NCBI GenBank assembly: GCA_030704615.1
Contig: CM060732.1
Span: 53,611,053 to 53,675,052, forward strand
Length of the DNA: 64,000 bases
DNA from: Takakia lepidozioides
Taxonomy: Eukaryota > Streptophyta > Takakiopsida > Takakiales > Takakiaceae
Reading direction: 5' to 3'
Below the pieces are notes generated by a model that was given only the letters and a program-made list of their open reading frames with translations, searched no databases and was not told the DNA's origin. This document shows, piece after piece, positions 11,023 through 22,491 of the stretch. Within the stretch, counting starts at the first letter, position 1, and every line of letters starts with the position of its first letter. The position numbers and the translations under genes are program-made.

Positions 11023-14000
11023 CTAGTTTTTCGGTACGCAGATAAAGGTAACTGCTCCTTCCAAAGAGACTGGTTCGGCCGTATCTGGTAGATTTCGTGG
11101 TTCCCTCAGACCCTCGTGGTCGGCATTCTCCCCTAGGTCCAGATCATGGACGTCGGCAACGACTCGTTTGGCCCGGGGGTCCTTGTGAAGAACCACCCTC
11201 CATCCCGGCGCATGGATGTTATCTGAAAAGAAAACTTGCTCAACTTGCAATGGGAAGATGAATGGCTCTTCATCTTGTGGTAGCATTTTTCTGAAATCAG
11301 CAAGGAGGAACCCGTACTCATCCCGTTTCATGGTGGCATTCTCTCCTACCATATTGGCTTTTACCCAAGAACAACGGAATAGAATTGGACTCACAAGACC
11401 ATAGTCTAGTTTAAGGATCTCTTTGATCACTCCTACATATTGCACATGGCATGAAATTGGATTCCGATCTCGTGCACAGCTCCTACTCTCTTGTTCAAAA
11501 AATGATGTCACTCCGCTGTCATAAGTCACCAGGAGGCTGGTGTTGGCATCGTCCACTCTATAGTGATTGCCATATGCTTTCATTGACCGGTACGAAGTGG
11601 CAATCAGCCCTGGGGGGAATGACAGACTCACCATGCCCTCATCTGGGTCCTCGTTCTCTGATGCGTACACTGCAATTGCAGATCTGACCCACACTGTAAA
11701 GGGCTGCAGCTCCTCCATTGTTGTCGGGTACTCCACCGGGGATCTGCGCCTACGACCGCCCCTCCGCCATGCTTTTGCAAATGCTCTCCGTTCCGTTTTC
11801 AGGCGGACCTTCTCCGCTGCGTATTTTCTGGCAGAAACCAAATAGAAGCTGCAACTCAGTCCCCCTGACCAACACCGTATTGTACATGCATGCCACATGT
11901 AGAGTGTGTCCTTTCAAGCACATTGTAGTGATGCAGCCTACTTCATGATCACTTGCAAGCAACAACACCAACTACGAAACACCCTCTGTTGTCGTCTGAA
12001 GCACCCTGTTAGTACACGATCCCACTCCCATAGTGGCCGGAATGACTTGTGACAATATATATGTAATTCATGCATACAAAGACCATTAAGAATAGCACAG
12101 GAGGGATGTAAAGTTTACACCCACTGTCTCCATGGTGTCATAGTTGTTGTGTTGTTCAGCACATAATCATGTGCCACATCCCGAAGGCACGGGCTCATGG
12201 CACGCTTTGTTCCACCACCTTCTAGGACCTCGCCTACAACTCCTTCTTCCTCGTTCTCGTCCCACACCCGTCGTTGTATTGCATCAAATGAAGACATATA
12301 CTCTGTCATGAAGCCCAGGGCTTCGTCACGGATGTAGCCCTCCGCCATACTCCCCTCTGGTCGTGCCATGTTGCGTACATACCCCTTCAGATCCTTCATG
12401 TACCTCTCCATGGGGTACATCCAACGGCTGGCTACGGGCCCACACACATGCAGCTCCTCTACAAGATGCACTAGCAAGTACGTCATGACGTCAAAGAATG
12501 ATGGAGGGAATTCTTTCTCCAGCAAACATAGGGTCACAGCCACATCCTCATGCAGTGATGTAATGTCCCTCGGATCCCACACCTTCGCACAAATCTTCCT
12601 AAACACTCGACTTACACGCATTATGCTGTTCGAGGACCCGACGCCATCGTACCCCGAATGCACACTGGCAAAATCTGTTGCATCATCACGTGTAGATCAT
12701 GTGACTTCATCCCCGACCATTTCTTGTTTATGGCATGCTTTTGGAAAGCACCCGAGAATCCGGTTGGCACTTTCATGGCTCCCAATGTCTTCAAAAATTC
12801 CTCTTGCTCTGATTTGGTCAGGACGTATGATGCTGGCATGAGCACTTTGCCTGGTCTATTTGGATCAGGCCTTAGCCACAGATGTGACCGTATCCCTTCA
12901 ATCTCCATGTCATTTCGTACGTTTATCGTATCCTTCTCCCAAAGATAGTCTTCAGAATGTTCTCGCAGAAGTTCTTCTCACAATGCATGGGGTCCAGGAG
13001 GTACCGCTGCAAGAGGTTCTGAAATGCCACATGTCCTCCCATGAGACCAAGTTCTATGGGCAAAAATAGTAGAATATGTGGCAGAAGTTGTCCATGTTAC
13101 TACATTCTGCTTTCAACAACTACACGATCCTACACAGTGAGGTGTACGACTTCAACATCTACTGCATAGTAGTTACATTGACTTAGGAGTTGGTGGAAGG
13201 ACTCCTGACAGTAAAGGTAATTCCAGGAAGCACAATGTGAAAGAAAGTGAGTGAATGGGGGGGGGGGATTCATGCACCTTCCAGTATGGCAAATCCCAAA
13301 GGATTGTCCGGCGCTTCACCCCGTGCGACATGGCTGGATCTGCACTACTTCCTTCTCTCCCTCCAATCTCCATGAACGCCTCTTTCTCCTTTGCAAATTG
13401 CAATGTCTCCTCCGGTGTCACAGCATTTGGTGCCATTCTCTTTTCAACACATCCATTGAAGTGCCGGCCTGCTCGTCGGTAGGGGTGGTTTCTTGCAAGG
13501 TAACGTCGATGCCCCGTATATTGTCTTCCCTAATGGCTTTGAGTGCCGTGAATCCACATAGGGCCCACAAATGGGGCACCCTTTGTAGCCCTTCGTCTTG
13601 CAACCCGCAACAAGGCCATATGCGGGGAAATCGTGGATTGACCACATGAGTATGCACGGAGGGTGAAACTCCGTTGCCCTACTGGTTTCAAAATGTCGTA
13701 AGCTTCAACTCCAATCCATAGTTCCTGTAGCTCTTCAATCAATGGTTGCAAATACACATCTATGTTTGCATTTGTCACGGACTCCTTGCCTGGAATCAAG
13801 AGAGACAACATGACAAAGAATTTCTTTGTTGTCAACCATGGTGGCAGGTTGTATGCCACCAACTGCACGGGCCATGTGGACCATGTGCAACTCTTTGATC
13901 CGTATGGGTTTACTCCATCCGTAGATACAGCCAATCGCACATTGCGTGGGTCCTCGGCGAAATCGGGCCAAGTTGCATCTATACGCTTCCATGCAAGGGA

Positions 14001-15000
14001 ATCTGGGACATGCCTTACCAAACCATCGTTTGAGGCATTCCTGGAATGCCAAGTCATGAGCTCACTAATGGTCTTGCATTTGTACATTCGTAATAGACGG
14101 GGGATAAGGGGAAAGTGCCTCAACACCTTGGCTGGCTGTTGTAACCTGCCCACATCATGGTATCGGGCTGCACCGCATTTGGGGCACTCCATAGCGTCCT
14201 TGTACTCTCTTCTGAAAAGTACATGTCCTTTTGGACATGCATGTATTTCACGTAGTTGAGGCCGAGCTTCCCAATCATTTTGTTGGCCATGTGACAGCTT
14301 TTTGGCATTTCATTTGGTTGTGGAAGCAAGTTCAGCCGAAGCAAAGAGAACAACTCGTCCACAAAATGGTCTGACACACCGTGGGTTGTGCACAGGTTCA
14401 TCAACAGCATGCTGGCAGCAAGCTTTGTGGATTTGCATCCCTCGTACAGTGGCACACATGCTTCTTCTAGTGTCATGTGTGCAGAATTATTTCCATCTCC
14501 ACCTCCTTCCACGCCTTCCCCCACGTGAATGCCTTCATTTCCTGCGTCATCACCATCCCCAGTTGTCGCAGCGCCGTCCCCCTCTTCAGCATCGTCCATG
14601 ATGTGGAATGCTTCCTGCAACATTCAAGTAATCTCCACCCCTCCGTCCATGCCTGTTTCCTGTCCTGCGCCCATGACATAGTCCTCGTCTGGCCTGTCTG
14701 TATGGCTCCCTCGGGGTGTGCATTGTCCAATTGTGCCCACTCCTCATCGTCTTCGTCTGCAGGTCCATCTCCAATCCACACCCGAAATGCTTCATGTCTT
14801 TTGTGGTGAAGGAGATGTGTGCGCACACCGTCCTCAGATCTACTTGTAGTGCCCAAACAACGTTCACATGGGCATGGCATCCTTGAAAGCCCAAGGGCTT
14901 GGGCTCGTGCCACTTCTCTTTCCCACAACCTGTCATCCCAGTTGTTCTGTCTACAGGGGTGATTAATTGGAAGTCCTCCGCATGGGCGAGGGGAACTCAT
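11023..15000 (-). pseudogene. CACTA (En/Spm) transposase TNP2, frameshifted
   Basis: DDE-type transposase of a CACTA DNA transposon. Reading 5' to 3' on the minus strand: an N-terminal Transposase-associated zinc segment (MPCPCERCL, then VRTHLLHHKRHEAF, about 14750-14900); a conserved TNP2 lead-in (LLPQPNEMPKSC, about 14250-14350); the TNP2 core (KVLRHFPLIPRLLRMYKC, STDGVNPYGSKS, YNLPPWLTTKKFFVMLSLLI, 13700-14190); IHDFPAYG and KGYKGCPICG (13580-13650); RRTILWDLPYWK (about 13300); DPMHCEKNFCENILKTIFGE (about 12950); a DUF4218 segment (EKEFPPSFFDVMTYLLVHLV, RWMYPMERYM, RPEGSMAEGYI, 12350-12530); and a C-terminal DUF4216-like segment (11100-11450). The order and identity fit full-length TNP2. 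The reading frame changes near 13655 (a single missing base fits) and again near 12650, so at least two frameshifts disable it. The start at 15000 is the first ATG before the zinc segment. Element ends were not found. Confidence 0.88.
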
Positions 15001-15017
15001 TTTTGTTGGGGAACTCA

Positions 15018-15530
15018 AGACAGACAGGAGAGAGAAGTGGGTCTATGGGCATATCAGAATTACAAGAGCACACCAAAAGACTGGAGATTTGTTCCATCTA
15101 TGCACCTTCGGTACATGGTGAAGAGAGGCAAAGGCCGTGTGGGGAAGTACATACATCAACTCCCCCAACTGCACGAACTATTGGGCCCCTTGTTCTCTTC
15201 CATGGTATGCTCTGCCCCAATCCAAACCCTGAATTCTCCATTGTTGCTACTGCAGCCTGCTTTCATTCACATCAACAGCATGTCAAGGGCGTCACAAGAA
15301 CTTCCTATAGGAAATGTGACAGTTTATGGGAGAGGAGATATGTCAATCATATCTTCATTTACCAGGAAAGATGATAACCCCATCCCCACCTCACAGCCAA
15401 CAATCTCCACGACGCCAGACTTTCATATGTCAGCATGCACATGTTTTGACCTTCTGGCAGGTTGGCCCACACCTTCGAAGTAACACAAACGGATATGACC
15501 TGTCAAATTTCCCCTTTTCAGCCTCAAGAC
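15018..15530. other. Between CACTA transposase and PPR pseudogene
   Basis: Open frames on the plus strand here (about 14899-15483) lack recognisable domains. The region should hold the 5' end of the CACTA element, but no TAGTG terminus was seen. Confidence 0.3.
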
Positions 15531-15539
15531 ACTCCCTGT

Positions 15540-16135
15540 GCCCAGCTGTAGAAGAGGGCAAGCAGGTCTTCGGATATTCTCAGCAAGGGCATGGCAAAGA
15601 TGCTCTGCAACTTTTCAACCAAGTTTTGAAACAGCAAGGGGTGAAGCCAAATGATGTTACACTCATTGCAGTTCTGTCTGCATGCAGCCATATGGGCCTA
15701 GTAGATGAAGACAACACTATTTCCATTCTATGAGTAGAGATTATAGATTGTACTCATAAGACGTTGTATGCCGTAGCCTTGTGGCCATTGACCCTGCACC
15801 CAGTTTGAGCGGGAACAAAAGGAACAGAACCTACCTCCGTCAGGGGCTGACGGTGGTAGTAAGACTTACCATCATATAAGGAATTAATCCGGGTTTTCCA
15901 GATATCCTCTAGAAAACCCTTCACACAAGCATCAATCTGCTGTGTGTGATAATAGAATCATTCCAACAGGAAAACATTTTGGCTGCATGGTTGACCTTCT
16001 TGGCCGTGCAGGGCGCTTGGATGAGGCGGAGAATTTCATCAACAGAATGCCAATTAAACCAGATGCTTTAGTGTGGGGCTTTACTTGGTGCCTGCAGAAT
16101 ACATGGCAATGCGAAGCTAGCAGCGTGCTGCAGAA
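15540..16135 (+). pseudogene. PPR (PLS/E-type) gene fragment, split by a LINE tail
   Basis: Two blocks of a pentatricopeptide gene survive. The first (about 15545-15749) reads GYSQQGHGKDALQLFNQVL, GVKPNDVTLIAVLSACSHMG and LVDE, the typical last repeats before the E motifs. The second (about 15948-16100) reads [20 protein letters not shown], then [10 protein letters not shown]. Both resemble the intact gene at 38.4-40.6 kb without being a recent copy. The frame shifts near 15715: after VDE the reading needed to continue (YFNSMSRDY-like) lies in another frame. A 198-bp LINE 3' fragment then interrupts the two blocks. No start, transit peptide or DYW domain remains. A fragment of an organellar RNA-editing-factor-type gene, not functional. 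Confidence 0.85.
15750..15947 (-). mobile_element. LINE 3'-end insertion with 11-bp target-site duplication
   Basis: The inserted 198 bp are, in reverse complement, closely similar to 37485-37685. Shared stretches include 'cagcagattgatgcttgtgt', 'tttctagaggatatctggaa', 'gtcagcccctgac' and 'caacgtctt', ending at '...agtac' in both copies. The insertion is flanked by 'gattatagatt' (15739-15749) and 'gataatagaat' (15948-15958), a diverged target-site duplication. It is a 5'-truncated LINE copy inserted antisense into the PPR pseudogene. Confidence 0.8.
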
Positions 16136-16199
16136 TGTTGTCTCAAAGGTGAAAAGTTTCAGATGCAGACATACGGTGTGACATTTCTGGTAGTCAGTG

Positions 16200-17075
16200 A
16201 AGGACTGAAAGTGAGGAAAGAGATATGTGTATCACGTCTGTGGGATTCCTAAAGGGCCACAAGGAGTAGAACAACAAACAAATAACCATAGAAGGGTCCA
16301 CAAAGTCAGAGAACTACTCAAGGCTAATATCGGTTCATTGTTGCAACTGGCCCCCACCATCTGACCTTGAATTTATGTCGTCGGGAGCTTAAGGAACGAA
16401 TGCCAACTCGCCCGAACAGCCACATTGGCTGTTTTGGAGCATGCTGACATGCACATGAAAACCGTGTCAAGGGCTTGGTGTCAATTGTGCTAAGAGATCA
16501 GCTAGTGAGTCGAGGTAACCCTCCCCGTGATTGTGAAAAAGAAGACATACCGAGTCATTTTCTTATCCAAGCATATATTAACCATGATAGATGAGACCTT
16601 TAGTTTTTGGATGGATAATAGACAAGGCCGCTTTAAGGACATTGACCATCCTACCAGGACTACCTCTCATTTGCTTGAAGCCTGGACTGCAATAAGACAT
16701 TGAGGATATGAACTGTTCAAGCATTACAAAAATGAAAGAAACAAAGAAACTGTATGATGTCCACTGGATTACAGAACAAGCCTGCATAACAGGCCAACCA
16801 AATGTCAGTTGTGTGAATCACTACATCTAGTTGTCTGGAGGACTGTAAGTGGTTTAGGGTTTAACGTCTCAAAGTCGAAAAGGCCATAGTGTCAGATGCA
16901 CGACACGTGTTCATATTTGAAATCAACAACGGCCGGATCTTCACCTTGAGCTCGGGGGGTGTGTGATCACACTCCCCTCCTTGTCCTTCTTTCCTCCTTT
17001 GCATGTCTTGGTCTTCCTCGCTCGTCTTTGTCTTGCTCATGGTCTATGTCCTCGCTCGTCTTCATCTTTGTCATG
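16200..17075. other. Intergenic, no gene recognised
   Basis: No recognisable coding segment. At 17010-17080 a stretch of about 35 bp containing 'cctcgctcgtctt' and 'catggtctatgtc' is tandemly duplicated just before the first ATG of the next transposon gene. Confidence 0.35.
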
Positions 17076-17400
17076 GTCTATGTCCACGCCTAGTAAGAAG
17101 CGGTCGACCGCCGAGGCAGCATCACCTCCTCCCACTTGTGCACATTCCAGCCCCGCGGTGAAGGAGCCCCCGCCTGGCTCGACTGAATCTGGTACAGATG
17201 GCGTCGGTGCGAGAGGGAAGGCAGAGCAGTGGGCGGTCTTCCAGTTTGGATTCTGACACAAGCGACTATAGCATGGGCGACGACGATGAGGTGGAGGACA
17301 GTTCGGCGGAAATTGCACCTCCATCTGCAGAGTCTCTCCAAAAGGTGCGCAAACGGCACAAACCCGCTGCGCATGAGGTGAGTTCTACCCCTAGTTCTGT

Positions 17401-18290
17401 TCATGTTCTATGGGCGTTGAGTTCTCCTGAAACTGAAACTGGGATGCACATATCCATAAAGTTGTTCAATCGGATCTCGTAGTATAGAGGGCAGTAGAAG
17501 AAGAAGTGTTCTTCAGTTTCAATTTCCTTGCTGCGCCCTATGCAAGCTGGACATAGGCGGTCCTCCCGTTGCAGGTTTTCCCATCTGCCAGTCTCTATCC
17601 GTAGGTTGTGGGAACCCACCCTGAACTGCCCCAATGCCCTCAGGAGGGAAGGAGCTAAGGGTGCTGAAAGGTAATTTGGTCTCAAGATTCTATCATCGCA
17701 GAGCACCAAGAATGTCTCTCGATAGAAGTGGAGCTTTGTTGTGAGATTGGGTAGCATCCAAGTTCTCTTCCCATGTAATTCCATAAGCTCTCTCCGAATG
17801 AGTCTGTTGCGGTCATGTGTGGATGTGATGTCCACCTCATCTGGGTTCATTGGTAATAGGAAAGTAGTAGAAAGTCCGTTACGTTGAAATAAACTGTCCA
17901 CTCGAGCATACCAGGAGTTCCCGAAACCTGCAGCTTTGAGCCTCATAGATGTTGTGAGGGCCCTTGCCACTAGCCTTTTGGTGGAAGGGCCTGCAATCTA
18001 TTCCTCACAGATTGTAAGCCTGAACTGTGCCTCGGATTGCAATGGTACACATGCGAACTCTGCACCTAGGATCTGAGAGGGAGTTGTGCTCCTGGCGCCA
18101 AGCATTGCTTGGAGAAAAGATGACTGTAATGGTTCCAAAATCTTTTCCCACCAGGAGACAGGGACACCAGGTGCCCAGAACTCACAACCATAGATGGTAG
18201 CAGGGCTGACGACGGTGTCAAACAGACACTTTTTGGTCAGGGGATGCCGCACATGTATTTGCTTGCATTTGGCGTGAAGGCGGATGAACA
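17401..18290 (-). mobile_element. LINE (non-LTR retrotransposon) reverse-transcriptase C-terminal fragment
   Basis: On the minus strand one continuous frame, broken only by a TAG at 17998-18000, encodes the end of a plant LINE reverse transcriptase. It reads FIRLHAKCKQIHVRHPLTKK and DTVVSPATIYGCEFW (thumb region), then the cysteine-histidine segment LGQFRVGSHNLRIETGRW, LCPACIGRSKEIETEEHFFF and YCPLYYEIR. The CPxC...EEHFxxxCPxY pattern is characteristic. The copy is 5'-truncated at about 18290 and sits antisense within the transposon gene at 17.1-21.1 kb, in what appears to be an intron. Homologous fragments lie at 37.1 kb and 48.4 kb. Confidence 0.88.
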
Positions 18291-19379
18291 CTGAACCCGC
18301 CTATTGGGATAAGCTTGTTGCCTACTGGGAGTCCCCTCGTGGACTTGCAAAGGCTGAAGGGATGAAGCAAGCGCGTGCTTGTGTCACGAACCCCTCGCGT
18401 TGGGGCCGGGCAGGAGTTGCAGGCCAAGCAGCCCGTTTGGTAATCTCCTCACCCCCTTCTCATTGCTCCTACGTTGTGGCATGTTCTGATGGAAGAGACA
18501 CCCACGAGTGGGTTTTATTGCTTGTGCAGAATTAGTTGTTTTGTGATATGCAGGGCAGTGCTTTGTCCATATGCTCCTGGCATTTTGTACTGACAGTGTG
18601 TGGATGGGCAAATACAGAAAAGACGCAAAGCGCGGAGCCCGTCACTGTCCGAGCTCGGGGCGGAGCAAAAGAACTATGTGACTGGCACCCCATCAGAGTC
18701 TGTTTTGAGCCAGGTATGTTTTGAAGTCCGGTTTCCATTCATGAATCTGTTGTTGTACTAAGATTTGGTGGGTATGTGGGGCCCCCACGCATGGTACACG
18801 AGGGGTGTTATGCCAAACCCAGCCATCTCCGAATGCCTGAAATCTTGCACATTCGGCCTCTTCTTCTGGTTTTTAACAGTACGGGTGGGTGTTTGTATGC
18901 GTAGGGAGCGGGGAACTCAATGGCAGCCCGCATCGGGGCCCTGGAGAGGCTTGCAGCTCTCTCTGCGGAGCGGGAGAGGGGAATGGAAGCACAACTGAAG
19001 AAGATAGTGGAACTCATGATGAGGCAAAAAGGGGGTGTGACGGGTGGCATTATGGAAGACCCCCTGCTGCGACCATTGTACCTGAGAAGAGGAAGTAATT
19101 GTAGTGGGTAGGGATGTGACAGAGGTCCAGCCTGTTGTTGATGATATTCACAGTGGGGGGCAGGGTCCACTCGTTGAAGAGGGAGAGGTCCAGCGAGTTG
19201 GTGGGGATGACATGGACGATGGGGGGTCATTGCTCATTCTATCAAGGGAAAAGGGGAAGCTGTAGGGGGAGAGGGTGGTAGTTTGCCTGGTCCAAGCTGC
19301 AGGGGACCGAAACTTTGCCCTCCGGGGTGACTGTTGTCTCCCAACCCACTGAGGTGAGACCCCGTGACACCCCTTCAAA

Positions 19380-20005
19380 AGCTCCTTTCATAGAAAAGTC
19401 GAAACTAATTGTTCTAGACCTGAACGGGATCTTGTGCCACTCTATTCCTAACTTTCAGCCCAACCCGAGGCGTCATTGGCCATGGGTGTTGACCACCAAC
19501 AAGTATGTTTTCCCAAGGCCCCAGGTCTGCGAGTTTTTAAAACCTTCTCTTCCGGCATTTCTACGTTGGGATATGGTCCTGTGCTTCCAAGGGGAATGTT
19601 GCAGACGTCTTCAAAGTGGTGATGCAGGGGGTCAAGGGTTCTCCCCTCTTTGTGTGGTCACAAGAGGAGTGTGACCCCTTGACAGAGCCACACCCCACAA
19701 AAGGGCCTGCCGTACAAAACTTACAGAAGAGACTGTCGAGGGTGGGTCGGAATTTTCTGGATTTAACGAATCCAACACCCTCCTAGTGGATGATTCACCA
19801 CACAAGGGGAGGGGGAACTCCCCTTTGAACATGGTCCATCCATTGTCGTTTGATGTCACTAGCAATGTCAGTGAGGGGCCCGATTCAGAGTACCTTTTAG
19901 AAACAGTCTGGCCCTACTGCCAAGATTTGTTTTGCTCCAAGGATGTGCGTGTCTTCACAAGCACGCGGAAGCTGACCCCGACTGGCAGCTTGAATGTGGG
20001 AGAGG
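19380..20005 (+). pseudogene. FCP1/HAD-type phosphatase-like segment inside the transposon gene, frameshifted
   Basis: Three blocks of the FCP1-homology (NLI-interacting factor, HAD phosphatase) domain follow one another. The first, about 19399-19560, has KLIVLDLNGILCHS, where the family usually has DLDGTL; the second catalytic Asp is replaced by Asn. The second, about 19560-19700, reads FYVGIWSCASKGNVADVF, matching the family's GIWSS...NV motif. The third, about 19770-19870, has NTLLVDDSPHKGRGN, matching the conserved DDSPxK motif. Blocks one and two are in different frames: one extra T at about 19559 restores PAF-YVGIW. A second frame change lies near 19750, before FSGFNESN. The host domain family dephosphorylates proteins such as the RNA polymerase II C-terminal domain. 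The copy is broken and lies between transposon-type segments, so it is probably a captured or long-domesticated passenger. Confidence 0.75.
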
Positions 20006-20813
20006 ATGGGGTCGTTGGGGGAAGTACTTCTGCGCCCATGCAGGTGAAACTAACCTTACTGTTTACAACATGACATCGATGGATAAGATATGTTTGTTTT
20101 GTTCCCCCCGGATGCCCTCTCACGCAAGGCTGGCACTATATGTTTTGCAGGGACCACATGTACAGGGAGTGGCAGTGGGGTCGTCTGTGAAGAAGGTGGG
20201 TCCTGCGCCAAGGACCATAGTGCTACGGCGGCAGCATTCCGGATTCCCCCCCGGCATGAGGAGGCAGGCTCCAAGGTATGGTTGTTCCCAGCCCCTCTCC
20301 GCAAACTTACTTGGTTGGTTTCCTGGATACACTTCCTGAAGCGTTGCAATGTGTATTCATTGCAGGTGAGCAAGAGGAGTGGGCTGTCCCCGGCACCATC
20401 ATCGCAGCAGGACGTGGTTCCCCAGGCATGCATTCATGGCTCCTTGCTTTGCCTGGCTGGTTTTTAGTAGGGTTTTTTTGCCAGGCGGTTGTAGTGTGCA
20501 TGGTCTGAGCAGGGTGTAAGTTAGCTTGCTCCGTGGAGGTGTGTTTATACCATTGCAACCACCAGAGTTCATGTTATTCTTATCCGTCTGACTAAACCTC
20601 TTTTTGCTGCTGCAGTTGAAGACACGTGGGTAGCTTTCCTCAGTTGCCACCCTCAGTGACGAGCTTCGCTTCAAGGTAGGTTGGTACACCATGAATTTGC
20701 TGCTGATTCAGTATTGTGGCAACCAAGATCGTTTCCATGCCCAGCTGCGCTTGACTTTCACCCTGTCATTGCTATGTTTGTTGCTGAGTGGACCCTAATG
20801 TTGGTGTCTGCAG

Positions 20814-21098
20814 ATATCAGATCCTGTGTTTCTCCTGAACCCCCATGACAAGCGGTCAAAGACAGCCGCCGCCAAGGCGGAAGTGGTGGGAATAGCCGGG
20901 GTTGACAAGTTCCACTGCAAGGACATTCCATCCGGGTGGTACAAGGTGAAAGTCCACGAGATCATGCTTCCAAGTATTACACTGCCTTGCCCAAATGTGG
21001 ACGATGCCCCCCCCCCCCAGACCACACTAGCGCACGTGAAAGGCACGGTGACTCTGTGGCCAGAGAAGAGTATGAGGAGGGGTGAAGGTATCAAGTGA
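20814..21098 (+). pseudogene. DUF8039-like terminal exon of the transposon gene
   Basis: After a 'gtgtctgcag' acceptor the frame reads DPVFLLNPHDKRSKTAAAKA, then KFHCKDIPSGWYKVKVHEIM, LPSITLPCPNVDD and TTLAHVKGTVTLWPEKSM. The pattern 'VA.G....g.....G.ykVkV..i......lP........tl......v.Wp' is the one I associate with the DUF8039-type domain found in plant transposon proteins. The exon itself is open to a TGA. Assignment by eye, moderate certainty. Confidence 0.55.
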
Positions 21099-21099
21099 C

Positions 21100-22490
21100 A
21101 TTTCATGTTTGTAGTCCCTGTTGGGTGTGTAATGATACTCATAGAAGTGTGTATGATACTCACGTTACCAGTTTTGTACATTTGGGCCATGACAGTTTAA
21201 GTGATGTCCGGCAACCATGTATGTTGGCATTTAGTCTTGCTCATATGCAGGTGTGCCGTGACGGTCTCCAATTTGAATGCAATATTCCATTTCCTGACTT
21301 GTCGTCGTGTCCGTCCACCTTCTATGTGTATGTGTGATGGTCTTTGGTCTCCCTGTTGCCTCGTCTATTTGGTTCATTAGCGTGATGTTGTGCATGCATC
21401 GTGGTCTGTGTTCTGAGTGTCGCCCAGTATCATTGCTTCTCAATTCCCCCTGCATATGGGTGAACCACTAAAACCAGTAGAATGCATCAGAACCATATTT
21501 TCAGCTTAGAATGCAAGTCAGTTGGACAACTCACACAAACCACTACAAGTGCTCATTTGCAGTGCTTTCCTACTGTAGTGCAACCAACTAGCATAGTGGC
21601 AGCGGAGTTGGCCAAAGCAGTCCCGAGATGGCACAAGCACTCTGCGTCTTTCCACTAGCAGTTGTACCCCTCATTGCCATTGCGTGGGGACGACGCCACG
21701 CGTCGACCCACACACTCTCCACGTGGTCCCCGTGGATTCGTCTACCGGCAGTTGTGCAGTCGACTTCGCCAGTGGCTGTTGCCACGTGACATGCAGCACT
21801 CCAAGTTATGTGGCCGACTGCGATGTGGCGTCTTGAGCCCGTGGCCATGCGGCGGCATTACCGCTCGTCGCGGCGCCGCCACATCGGCATCCACGTCCGC
21901 GTCCATGTGTCACCGCGCGCCCCAGGTGAGTCAGTCCACTCATCCGGAGGGAAAAGTCAAAGTCAGCTCAAACATCAGACACACGGGCGGCCCGCCTGGT
22001 TACGCCACGTGGTTCTTCAGCATTAATCGCATTAATCGCTGAGCAGTTGTTCGCGCGTTTACGTCCTTTACCACTCTAATCATTGGATGTCCAACCCAAC
22101 TACCACGTCTGTTGTAACTTCCAGTCGATCCCTGTTTTTTGACTTTTACGACTCAAAATGAGTCGTTACCCCAGTGGTAAATGACACGAATGCTTCTAGT
22201 GCAAGGTGGCGGAGCGTGCAGAGAAGTTCATAGAGGCAAGTGATACTATCGGCGTGGGTGGAGCAGATATCGACGTCACATCAGGTCCCCTTTATTCCAC
22301 TTGTTCACAGATTTACCATGCATTTTAGTGACTGGTGGCTTCCTGTACAGCAACCTCCAGTAGGTTGACTCTCGGTTCTCTTTTCTTCAACTCTTGCGTT
22401 ACCCACTTTTCAAACTTTCTATACTTTATTAATAAAGTTTGACGCTCGACCATCCAACAATTAAAAGAAATCTCAAAAGAAATGCTCCAG
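21100..22490. other. Region between transposon gene and small palindromic elements
   Basis: No recognisable gene. A CACTA-like 'cactacaagtgctcatttgc' occurs near 21540, and 'ctactgtagtg' ends near 21577, but they do not form a convincing terminal inverted repeat pair. Short direct repeats ('cgcattaat') occur near 22020-22040. Confidence 0.3.
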
Positions 22491-22491
22491 A

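Larger units (their letters stand above)
17079..21098 (+). pseudogene. Second transposon gene (Transposase_24-like, FCP1-like and DUF8039-like segments), decayed
   Basis: A plus-strand multi-exon gene can be pieced together. Segments in order: an N-terminal Ser/Pro-rich exon from ATG 17079 (MSTPSKKRSTAEAASPPP) and an acidic part ending at a GTGAGT donor near 17380; a segment at 18297-18440 (AYWDKLVAYWESPRGLAK) that resembles the plant Transposase_24/TNPA family; a coiled-coil-like segment at 18919-19050 (RIGALERLAALSAERE); an FCP1/HAD-like segment at about 19380-20000, listed separately; and a last exon at 20814-21098 resembling DUF8039. Such second genes accompany CACTA elements, where they help bind element ends, but here it is on the strand opposite to the TNP2 gene at 11-15 kb, so it may belong to another element. 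A LINE lies antisense at 17401-18290, and the FCP1 segment has frameshifts. Joining these pieces into one gene is inference. Confidence 0.6.

Noticed and set aside
14899-15483. Plus-strand frame of about 190 codons overlapping the 5' end of the TNP2 gene
   Set aside because: It is largely the antisense of the transposase and its flank; the translation has no recognisable domain.
21540-21577. 'cactacaagtgc...ctactgtagtg' as a CACTA terminal pair
   Set aside because: The two words are only about 40 bp apart and their inner bases do not match as inverted repeats.
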